From Paraburkholderia agricolaris (GTDB lineage Bacteria > Pseudomonadota > Gammaproteobacteria > Burkholderiales > Burkholderiaceae): a stretch of DNA of 64,000 nucleotides. The position numbers and the translations under genes are program-made. Shown here piece by piece: positions 57,179 to 64,000 of the stretch. The first letter of the stretch is position 1, and every line of letters begins with the position of its first letter. The notes beneath the pieces were generated by a model. That model did no database searches and had not been told where the DNA came from. It saw nothing but the letters and a program-made list of their open reading frames with translations. The stretch spans positions 2,852,001-2,916,000 of the forward strand of contig NZ_QPER01000001.1 of the NCBI RefSeq assembly GCF_009455635.1, given 5' to 3'.

Positions 57179-57697
57179 ATGACGGATCCGTCCTTAACGC
57201 CCGACCCAATCGTCAGCGAATACCAGCTAGGCGAAAGCGTCGGCTATCTGCTCTCCCGGGTGAAATCGACCATGTCGAACCTGGTCACGCAGCGCAGCAT
57301 GGCGGAGCTGGGCATTACCAGTCAGCAAGGCAGCATCCTGTTCATGGTGGCAAGCGGCAAGTGCCTGCTGGCCGCCGAACTGGCGCGTGAATACGGCATA
57401 GATGCTAGCGCCGTCACGCGTCTGGTCGATCGTCTGGAGAAGCGCGGGTTACTCACGCGAGTGCGCAGCAACGAAGACCGGCGGGTTGTCCGGCTTGCGC
57501 TGACACCGGAAGGCCATGCCATCGCGGCGAGAATGCCTGCCATTTTCAACGGTGTGCTGGACAGTCTGCTGGGCGGTTTCACCCCGGAAGAGGTCGGCTT
57601 CCTGAAGAGCATGCTGCGTCGCGTACTCGTCAATTCCGGCGAACAACCACCGGGACTAACCCGTGATGCAGCAAGCAATTTTGACAGCAAATCGTAA
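57179..57697 (+). CDS. MarR-family regulator of the efflux operon
   Basis: 172 residues. Winged helix-turn-helix (about 60-115) with LAAELAREYGIDASAVTRLV, DRLEKRGLLTRVRSNEDRRV and VRLALTPEG. First gene of an operon with an outer-membrane factor, an EmrA adaptor and an EmrB pump, the layout of many drug-responsive MarR systems. Likely represses the operon until a phenolic or lipophilic compound binds (inferred). Confidence 0.87.
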   Translation: MTDPSLTPDPIVSEYQLGESVGYLLSRVKSTMSNLVTQRSMAELGITSQQGSILFMVASGKCLLAAELAREYGIDASAVTRLVDRLEKRGLLTRVRSNEDRRVVRLALTPEGHAIAARMPAIFNGVLDSLLGGFTPEEVGFLKSMLRRVLVNSGEQPPGLTRDAASNFDSKS

Positions 57698-57709
57698 TAA
57701 ATTGCTTGC
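57671..57709. promoter_or_regulatory. Inverted repeat at the marR/efflux junction
   Basis: GCAAGCAATTT (57671-57681) and AAATTGCTTGC (57699-57709), perfect 11-bp arms 17 bp apart, spanning the marR stop. Could be a MarR operator or an mRNA hairpin that lowers expression of the pump genes relative to marR. Confidence 0.6.
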
Positions 57710-57746
57710 AGTGTCCATCATTACATTCCACTCAAAGAGTCGAGCG

Positions 57747-59285
57747 ATGAAATCCCTTTCCCTGTCCGCGCCCGCGCTTTCGAGCCGGGCCGCTGTCGCC
57801 GCCGCGGTGACAGCGCTCGCCCTCACGGGGTGCGCGAACTACTTCGGCATGAAGAGCGACAAGCAGATCTCGTCGCCGACTCAGTATGAGTCCGCCCAGA
57901 GTCTGCCCGGCCAGGGCGGCGTGTGGCCGTCGCTCGACTGGGCCAACCAGTTCGGCGACCCGCAGTTGCCGAAACTGATCGCGGAAGCGCTGGAGGGCAG
58001 CCCTTCGATCGCACAGGCGCAGGCACGCCTCGCCAAGGCTTCGTCGTACATTGAAAGCTCGCGCTCGGCGCTGTACCCGAAGGTCAACGGCAGCTATTCG
58101 TGGACTCGCGAACTGTTCTCGGGCAACGCGCTCTACCCGCCTCCGTACGGCGGCACCTGGTATAGCGAGAACAACGTGCTGGCAAGCGCGTCGTGGGATC
58201 TGGACCTGTGGGGCAAGAACCGCCAGCGTCTGGGCCAAGCCGTCTCGCAGGAAAAGGCTGCGGAAGCCGATATGCAGCAGGCGCGCGTAACGCTCGCCGC
58301 CTCCGTGGCGAGCACCTATAACCAGCTTGCCCAGTTGTACGCATTCCGCGACATCGCGGCGCGCGAAATCGCCAACCGGCAGGATATCGGCCGCATCACC
58401 AACGGCCGCGTCAGCGCCGGCCTCGACACCAACGTCGAACGGCAAACCGCGAACGGCAACATCGCGACCAGCCAGGCGAATTTGACCGACCTTGACGGTC
58501 AGATCACGGTGGTGCGCTATCAGTTGGGCGCGCTGCTCGGCAAGGGTCCGGACCGCGGTCTGCAGATCGCCAAACCGGTGCTGACCACCGGCGGCACGGT
58601 CGCGCTGCCTGACAACCTGCCGGCCGACCTCGTGGCGCGCCGCGCGGACATCGTCGCCGCGCGCTGGCAGGTCGAAGCCGCGATGCATGACGTGAAGGAA
58701 GCAAAAGCCGAATTCTTCCCGGACATCAACCTCGCCGCCGGCGTGGGTTTCGACGCGTTCGGCTGGGGCCGCTTCCTGAAGTCGGGCAGCCGCCAGATGC
58801 AATTAGGCCCGGCGATTCACCTGCCGATCTTCGACGCCGGCGCGCTGCGCTCGCAGTTGAAGGGCCGCTACGCCGACTTCGACCTGGACGTGGCGAACTA
58901 CAACCAGACGCTGATCAGTGCCCTGTCGGATGTCGCGACGCAGGTGTCGTCGATCCGTTCGATCGACCAGCAATCGGGCGATGCCCAGCGCGCGCTCGAC
59001 GCGTCGACCAAGGCCTATCAGCTGGCAGTGATCCGCTACAAGGCAGGTTTGTCTCCGCAGTTGCAGGTGCTGACCGCCGACCAGAACCGCTTGAGCGCCG
59101 AACAGACGGTGACGAGCCTGAAGATGCGCCGCCGCGACATGCAGATCGGCCTCATCAAGGCGCTCGGCGGCGGTTTCGACGCAACGCAGACCGGCCTCGT
59201 GGTACCGACCGACGCTCCGGCACCAGCCGCCGCGGCACCGGCCGCCGCGGCATCATCCGCCGCCACGACCGCCGCTGCAAACTGA
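57747..59285 (+). CDS. Outer-membrane efflux lipoprotein, NodT/OprM type
   Basis: 512 residues. Signal with lipobox ALTGC (Cys29). Two outer-membrane-efflux repeats cover about 75-470 (LIAEALEGSPSIAQAQARLA ... VASTYNQLAQLYAFRDIAAR; and LVARRADIVAARWQVEAAMHD, typical of NodT). Ends in an Ala/Pro-rich tail. It is the TolC-like channel for EmrA/EmrB. ATG at 57747; the frame upstream to 57663 overlaps marR. Confidence 0.9.
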   Translation: MKSLSLSAPALSSRAAVAAAVTALALTGCANYFGMKSDKQISSPTQYESAQSLPGQGGVWPSLDWANQFGDPQLPKLIAEALEGSPSIAQAQARLAKASSYIESSRSALYPKVNGSYSWTRELFSGNALYPPPYGGTWYSENNVLASASWDLDLWGKNRQRLGQAVSQEKAAEADMQQARVTLAASVASTYNQLAQLYAFRDIAAREIANRQDIGRITNGRVSAGLDTNVERQTANGNIATSQANLTDLDGQITVVRYQLGALLGKGPDRGLQIAKPVLTTGGTVALPDNLPADLVARRADIVAARWQVEAAMHDVKEAKAEFFPDINLAAGVGFDAFGWGRFLKSGSRQMQLGPAIHLPIFDAGALRSQLKGRYADFDLDVANYNQTLISALSDVATQVSSIRSIDQQSGDAQRALDASTKAYQLAVIRYKAGLSPQLQVLTADQNRLSAEQTVTSLKMRRRDMQIGLIKALGGGFDATQTGLVVPTDAPAPAAAAPAAAASSAATTAAAN

Positions 59286-59360
59286 AGCCGCACTGCCGCA
59301 ACCACACTCGCACGAACATCCGAATAAACGACGACGCTTGAGAGAACCCGGAGCACATCA

Positions 59361-60632
59361 ATGAGCACCACCCAACAGCCCGCGGCTACTACACAGCCGG
59401 CTCAATCGGCCCCGCAGCCGACGCAACCGGCCCAACCGCCGGCGAACAACGGCAAACGCAAGCGCATGATGACGCTGCTCGTCATCGTGATCCTGATCGC
59501 CGCGGTCGCCTACGGCCTTTACTACTTCCTCGACGCACGCTTCCATGAAGACACCGACGACGCGTACGTGAACGGCAACGTCGTGCAGATCACGCCGCAA
59601 GTCACCGGCACGGTGATCGCGGTGAACGCGGACGACACGCAGACCGTGAAGGCCGGCGACCCGCTCGTCGTGCTCGATCCGGCCGACGCGCGCGTCGCGC
59701 TCGAACAGGCCGAAGCGAATCTCGCGCAGACGGTGCGCCAGGTGCGCGGCCTGTTCGCCGACGACAACCAGTACCAGGCGCAGGTTGCCCAACGCCAGTC
59801 CGATCTGTCGCGCGCCCAGGACGACCTGAAGCGCCGCCTGACGGTCGCGCAAACCGGCGCCGTGTCGCAGGAAGAAATCTCGCACGCCCGCGACGCCGTG
59901 AAGAGCGCGCAAGCCTCCGTCGATGCCGCCGAGCAGCAACTGGCGTCGAACCGCGCGCTGACCGCCAACACCACGATCGCGAATCACCCGAACGTGCAGG
60001 CCGCCGCCGCGAAGGTCCGCGACGCGTACCTGAACAATGCACGTAACAACCTGCCGGCGCCGGTCACCGGCTACGTCGCGAAGCGCTCGGTGCAGGTCGG
60101 CCAGCGCGTTTCGCCGGGCACCCCGCTGATGGCCATCGTGCCGCTGGGCGGCGTGTGGGTCGATGCGAACTTCAAGGAAGTGCAACTGAAGCACATGCGC
60201 ATCGGTCAGCCGGTCGAGTTGACGGCCGACGTGTACGGTTCGTCCGTGGTGTACCACGGCAAGGTGGTCGGCTTCTCGGCGGGTACCGGTTCGGCGTTCT
60301 CGCTGCTGCCGGCACAGAACGCAACCGGCAACTGGATCAAGGTGGTGCAGCGTCTGCCGGTACGGATCGCGCTCGACCCGCAGGAACTTGAAAAGCATCC
60401 GCTGCGTATCGGCCTGTCGATGCAAGCCGACGTGAGCATCAAGGACGACCAGGGGGGCCAGCTCGGCCAGGCGCCGAACACGGTCTATCAGACCAATGTG
60501 TTCGACAAGTACGGCGACCAGGCGGACGCTGAAATCGCCCGCATCATTTCGGAAAACGCAGGTCCGAACGGCGGTTCGCAAAAATCGCTTCAAAGCAGCA
60601 GCGCCTCCAGGCCCGCTGCGAAGATGATGTAA
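59361..60632 (+). CDS. emrA: EmrA-type membrane-fusion adaptor
   Basis: 423 residues. Gln/Pro-rich cytoplasmic start, one transmembrane helix (about 37-55), biotinyl-lipoyl-like halves (DDAYVNGNVVQITPQVTGTV and LPAPVTGYVAKRSVQVGQRV), a coiled-coil hairpin (about 115-200) and a beta-barrel domain with VWVDANFKEVQLKHMRIGQP. Joins the EmrB pump to the outer-membrane channel. 75 bp after the channel gene. Confidence 0.92.
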   Translation: MSTTQQPAATTQPAQSAPQPTQPAQPPANNGKRKRMMTLLVIVILIAAVAYGLYYFLDARFHEDTDDAYVNGNVVQITPQVTGTVIAVNADDTQTVKAGDPLVVLDPADARVALEQAEANLAQTVRQVRGLFADDNQYQAQVAQRQSDLSRAQDDLKRRLTVAQTGAVSQEEISHARDAVKSAQASVDAAEQQLASNRALTANTTIANHPNVQAAAAKVRDAYLNNARNNLPAPVTGYVAKRSVQVGQRVSPGTPLMAIVPLGGVWVDANFKEVQLKHMRIGQPVELTADVYGSSVVYHGKVVGFSAGTGSAFSLLPAQNATGNWIKVVQRLPVRIALDPQELEKHPLRIGLSMQADVSIKDDQGGQLGQAPNTVYQTNVFDKYGDQADAEIARIISENAGPNGGSQKSLQSSSASRPAAKMM

Positions 60633-60663
60633 GCGGCGCGACGATTCCTAGAAGGTTTTTTTA

Positions 60664-62226
60664 ATGGCTCAGGCTCAGGCGCAAGTCCCTCATCCGCCGC
60701 TCGAGGGCGCGCAACTGGTGATCGGCACCATCGCGGTGTCGCTCGCCGTGTTCATGAACGTGCTCGACACGTCGATTGCAAACGTGTCGATCCCCTCCAT
60801 TTCGGGCGACCTCGGTGTGTCGTCCGACCAGGGTACATGGGTGATCACGTCGTTCGCGGTGGCGAACGCGATCTCCGTGCCGCTGACCGGCTGGCTCACC
60901 GACCGTATCGGCCAGGTGCGCCTGTTCATGGCGTCGATCATTCTGTTCGTGATCTCGTCATGGATGTGCGGCCTCGCGCCCACCCTGCCGTTCCTGCTGG
61001 CTTCGCGCGTGCTGCAAGGCGCCGTGGCCGGCCCGATGATTCCGCTGTCGCAAACGCTGCTGCTCGCCAGCTATCCACGCGCCAAGGCGCCGATGGCGCT
61101 GTCGATGTGGGCAATGACCACGCTGATCGCGCCGGTGGCCGGGCCGATTCTCGGCGGTTGGATCTCGGACAACATCTCGTGGCCGTGGATTTTCTACGTC
61201 AACATCCCTGTCGGTGCGATTGCCGCCATCGCGACGTGGACGATTTTCCGCAACCGCGATTCGGTCATCAAAAAGGCGCCGATCGACGGCGTCGGTCTCG
61301 GCCTGCTGATCCTCTGGGTCGGCTCGTTGCAGATCATGCTCGATAAGGGCAAGGACCTCGACTGGTTCTCGTCGACCACGATCGTCGTGCTGGCGCTGGT
61401 CGCGGTGATCGCGCTCGCGTTCTTCATTGTGTGGGAATTGACGGCCGAGCATCCGGTGGTCGATCTGTCACTCTTCAGCCGGCGCAATTTCACGAGCGGC
61501 ACGGTTGCGTTGTCGATTGGCTACGGGCTCTACTTCGGCAACCTCGTGTTGCTGCCGTTGTGGCTGCAAACCAATATCGGCTACACCGCCACTGAAGCGG
61601 GTCTCGTGATGGCGCCGGTCGGCCTGTTCGCGGTGCTGCTGTCGCCGATCACCGGCAAGGTGTTGCCGCGTACCGATCCGCGCTATATCGCGACCTTGTC
61701 GTTTCTGGTGTTCGCGCTGTGCTTCTGGATGCGCTCCCGTTATACGACCGGCGTCGATACGTATTCGCTTCTGTTGCCGACTCTGATTCAGGGGATCGGC
61801 ATGGCCGGGTTCTTCATCCCGCTGGTGTCGATCACGCTGTCGGGCTTGCCGGGCAACCGGATTCCGGCGGCATCGGGCTTGTCGAATTTCGTGCGGATCA
61901 TGTGCGGCGGTATCGGCACGTCGATTTTCCAGACCGCGTGGGATCACCGCACCATCATGCATCACGCGCAACTGGCCGAGCAGGCTAGCGTGTACAACCC
62001 GGTGTTCGATCAGTCGATCCGGCAGATGGGTGCGGCGGGCTTCAGTCAGCCGCAGGCGTACGGTCTGTTCAATACGATGGCAACGCAGCAGGCCGCGCAG
62101 TTGGGCGTGAACGATCTGTTCTTCGTGTCGGCGGGGATTTTCGTCGCGCTGATCGCGCTGATCTGGATGGCCAGGCCGGAACGTGCCGGTGGTGATGCGG
62201 GTGCGGCAGCGGCTGCTGCGCATTGA
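60664..62226 (+). CDS. emrB: EmrB/QacA-family MFS drug exporter (DHA2)
   Basis: 520 residues with about 14 hydrophobic helices. DHA2 signatures: NVLDTSIANVSIPSISGDLG in helix 1, GWLTDRIGQVRLF in loop 2-3 and RVLQGAVAGPMIPLSQTLLL in helix 4-5. Proton-driven export of lipophilic drugs across both membranes with EmrA and the OprM-like channel. 31 bp after emrA; a strong terminator follows. Confidence 0.92.
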   Translation: MAQAQAQVPHPPLEGAQLVIGTIAVSLAVFMNVLDTSIANVSIPSISGDLGVSSDQGTWVITSFAVANAISVPLTGWLTDRIGQVRLFMASIILFVISSWMCGLAPTLPFLLASRVLQGAVAGPMIPLSQTLLLASYPRAKAPMALSMWAMTTLIAPVAGPILGGWISDNISWPWIFYVNIPVGAIAAIATWTIFRNRDSVIKKAPIDGVGLGLLILWVGSLQIMLDKGKDLDWFSSTTIVVLALVAVIALAFFIVWELTAEHPVVDLSLFSRRNFTSGTVALSIGYGLYFGNLVLLPLWLQTNIGYTATEAGLVMAPVGLFAVLLSPITGKVLPRTDPRYIATLSFLVFALCFWMRSRYTTGVDTYSLLLPTLIQGIGMAGFFIPLVSITLSGLPGNRIPAASGLSNFVRIMCGGIGTSIFQTAWDHRTIMHHAQLAEQASVYNPVFDQSIRQMGAAGFSQPQAYGLFNTMATQQAAQLGVNDLFFVSAGIFVALIALIWMARPERAGGDAGAAAAAAH

Positions 62227-62262
62227 GGGTTTAGCCCGTTTCTGTAGCAACCGATGATGTGA

Positions 62263-62302
62263 AAAAAGGCGGGACCGCTACCAAGCGGTCCCGCCTTTTT
62301 AT
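62263..62302. terminator. Bidirectional terminator between emrB and truB
   Basis: AAAAAGGCGGGACCGCT / AGCGGTCCCGCCTTTTT, a 17-bp perfect stem with A-run and T-run on the two sides. It stops both the efflux operon and the convergent truB transcript. Confidence 0.95.
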
Positions 62303-62354
62303 TTGCCAGGTTCTTCTCTTCGCAGGCCAATTGGCGAGCTAACGGGCTAGCGGG

Positions 62355-63290
62355 CTAGCTCTCCGTGGTGACGACCAGCCGCTCGGGCGCCAATACGCCC
62401 TCGCCTTGCTTCGCGACGCCTAACAGGCGCCCTTCTTCTGCATAGACGCGTACACGTGGCGCGTTCACAGCCTCGCCGGTAATGGTCAACTCGGAGAGCT
62501 TCAGACGCTGACCGTGCAGGAAACGGCGGGTTGCGTCCTCATTCAGGGTGACGAGCGGGAACGTGGACAACAATGCATCGACGGGCTGCAGCCACGCATC
62601 ACGCTCGCTCTCCGTCGCGTCGGACAATGCGTCGAGCGTCACCGAATTCTCCAGCGTCAGTGCGCCGACGCCGGTACGCCGCAGTGCAACCAGATGCGCA
62701 CCACAACCGAGCGCCTCACCGATATCCTCGGCAAGCGTGCGAACATACGTGCCCTTACTGCACGTCACGCGAAACGTCACATCGGGCAAAGTACACGCCA
62801 GCATGTCGAGCGCGTGAATCGTCACCTGACGCCCTTCCCGCTCGACCGTCTGACCGGCGCGCGCGTATTCGTACAGCGGCTTACCGTCGCGCTTGAGCGC
62901 CGAATACATCGGCGGGACCTGAACGATATCGCCGAGAAATTTTTGCATCGCCACCTGAACCGCCGCCTGATCGCAGGTCACGTCGCGCGTGTCGATCGGC
63001 TCGCCTTCGGCGTCACCCGTGGTCGTGCGGATACCGAGGCGCATGGTCGCCTCATAAGTCTTGTCGGCTTCGAGCAGATCTTGCGAAAACTTGGTGGCTT
63101 CGCCGAAACACAGCGGCAAAAGACCCGTGGCAAGTGGATCGAGCGTGCCGGTGTGGCCCGCCTTTTTGGCCAGATAAAGACGCTTCGCGCGAATCAGCGC
63201 GTCGTTGCTCGACAGGCCGAGCGGCTTGTCGAGCAGCAGCACGCCGTCGAGCGCGCGACGCGGCACGCGGGGGCGTTGAGGTGCGGTCAT
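62355..63290 (-). CDS. truB: tRNA pseudouridine-55 synthase
   Basis: 311 residues. Catalytic Asp51 in KKAGHTGTLDPLATGLLPLC, plus the TruB start LLLDKPLGLSSNDAL and YEYARAGQTVEREGR. A C-terminal PUA-like domain (about 245-305) is present. Modifies U55 in the T-loop of tRNAs. Follows rbfA by 86 bp in the usual infB-rbfA-truB order. Confidence 0.95.
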   Translation of the reverse strand: MTAPQRPRVPRRALDGVLLLDKPLGLSSNDALIRAKRLYLAKKAGHTGTLDPLATGLLPLCFGEATKFSQDLLEADKTYEATMRLGIRTTTGDAEGEPIDTRDVTCDQAAVQVAMQKFLGDIVQVPPMYSALKRDGKPLYEYARAGQTVEREGRQVTIHALDMLACTLPDVTFRVTCSKGTYVRTLAEDIGEALGCGAHLVALRRTGVGALTLENSVTLDALSDATESERDAWLQPVDALLSTFPLVTLNEDATRRFLHGQRLKLSELTITGEAVNAPRVRVYAEEGRLLGVAKQGEGVLAPERLVVTTES

Positions 63291-63376
63291 GTCAGAAAGA
63301 CAGGGTCTTCGAAGTGTACGGAAACAGCGCTAAACAAGCAGCGGCTGAGGTATTGCAACTGAAGCACTGCAACGGC

Positions 63377-63742
63377 TCAGTCTTCTTTCGCGCGATTGGC
63401 GTTCGCCTCGTCGATCAGACGGGACATTTCAACGGCCCGTTCGATCGTCTGATCGTAATGGAAATGCAGCGTCGGCACGGTATGAATGTGCAGGCGCTTG
63501 AACAGCTGATTGTGCAGATGGCCGGCCGCGTGCTGGAGCGCTTCGAGCGTTTGTTGAGGGTCGCCGGTCAGCGTCGTGAAGTAGACCTTCGCGTGCGCGT
63601 AGTCGGGCGTCAGCTCAACGCTTTGAATCGTGACGAGGCCGATGCGCGGATCCTTGACCTCGCGCAGCAACTCGGACAGGTCGCGCTGGATCTGATCGGC
63701 GATCTGCACGTTGCGATTGGGAGAAGAACGTTTTTTAGGCAT
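63377..63742 (-). CDS. rbfA: Ribosome-binding factor A
   Basis: 122 residues. KH-like fold protein needed for 16S rRNA maturation in the 30S subunit. Recognised by [47 protein letters not shown] and [18 protein letters not shown] at 63742 (MPKKRSS). 217 bp after infB, with a terminator-like hairpin in between. Confidence 0.95.
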   Translation of the reverse strand: MPKKRSSPNRNVQIADQIQRDLSELLREVKDPRIGLVTIQSVELTPDYAHAKVYFTTLTGDPQQTLEALQHAAGHLHNQLFKRLHIHTVPTLHFHYDQTIERAVEMSRLIDEANANRAKED

Positions 63743-63902
63743 GGTGTTTGTGATCCGTTCAGACGGATGCAAAAAAGTTGTTCGTGCGCGCCGTGGCGGT
63801 TGTTGCCAGGCTTGTTACCCGGGGATGGCGATGAAGCGGCGTGATAGCGGCTGCAAACCACCCTCGTAGCGCGTTACGCGACAAAATGCGCGGGCCCAAA
63901 AA

Positions 63903-63942
63903 CAACGGGCGGAGCGGGCGCTTAAGCCCGCTCCGCCCGTTG
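63903..63942 (-). terminator. Terminator-like hairpin between infB and rbfA
   Basis: CAACGGGCGGAGCGGGC / GCCCGCTCCGCCCGTTG, a 17-bp perfect stem with a 6-nt loop; on the minus strand it is followed by TTTTTGG. It lies 18 bp after the infB stop and should reduce transcription into rbfA-truB. Confidence 0.85.
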
Positions 63943-63959
63943 AGCCAATGCCGCGTGAA

Positions 63960-64000
63960 TTACAGCGTACGCGCGACTTCGGTAACCTCGAAGACTTCGA
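63960..64000 (-). CDS. infB: Translation initiation factor IF-2, C-terminal end (partial)
   Basis: Only the last 12 full codons are in the window, reading EVFEVTEVARTL and stop. This ending and the position before rbfA and truB identify it as infB. The rest lies beyond the right edge. Confidence 0.8.
   Translation of the reverse strand, partial: EVFEVTEVARTL

Overview
The window looks like chromosomal DNA of a Burkholderiaceae bacterium, most likely Paraburkholderia. The DNA is GC-rich. The gene order infB-rbfA-truB, typA, sucA-odhB-lpdA and zapE, the second long-tailed Hfq and many of the proteins are of the Burkholderia type. No tRNA, rRNA or CRISPR array was seen. All family names come from reading motifs by eye; no database search was run.

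Layout. 1-5.5 kb: feruloyl-CoA synthase, a ClC channel, a MAPEG protein and an MFS carrier. 5.8-16.5 kb: a PsrA-like TetR regulator followed by fadE, a two-domain FabG-like reductase, a MaoC hydratase, a thiolase, fadD and a DUF1571 protein. Together these can make a beta-oxidation spiral through (R)-3-hydroxyacyl-CoA, with no fadB. 16.5-21 kb (minus strand): an ECF sigma/anti-sigma pair with a small exported protein, a His/Gly-rich exported protein, a vanillyl-alcohol-oxidase-type flavoenzyme and a twin-arginine protein. Two matching ECF-type promoters (GGAATA[A/G]-N15-CGTT[A/T]A) precede the two transcription blocks. 21.2-22 kb: hfq2 and a small conserved gene.

22.3-26.3 kb is a mobile patch. 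An IS21-family element with a 6-bp target duplication splits a 63-codon gene exactly in frame. An IS481-family element, also with a 6-bp duplication, sits in the loop of a palindromic dispersed repeat. 26.3-40.3 kb (minus strand) is a complete tad/flp pilus locus ending with a VpsR-like enhancer-binding regulator and a DUF2968 gene. The 660-bp region upstream of flp carries a sigma-70 promoter for flp, a cluster of CGTTACG heptamers and a good sigma-54 promoter pointing the other way. That promoter faces two tandem paralogous Gly/Ser/Thr-rich lipoproteins, followed by a TpsB/FhaC-type outer-membrane transporter with no TpsA partner and a DUF2147 protein. This looks like a surface or matrix module regulated together with the pilus, and it is the most interesting part of the window.

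46.9-64 kb: a solitary IS5-type N-terminal domain gene that looks domesticated, zapE, the 2-oxoglutarate dehydrogenase operon, typA, a MarR-controlled tripartite efflux operon (OprM/NodT type, EmrA, EmrB), truB, rbfA and the 3' end of infB. Several intrinsic terminators separate these units.
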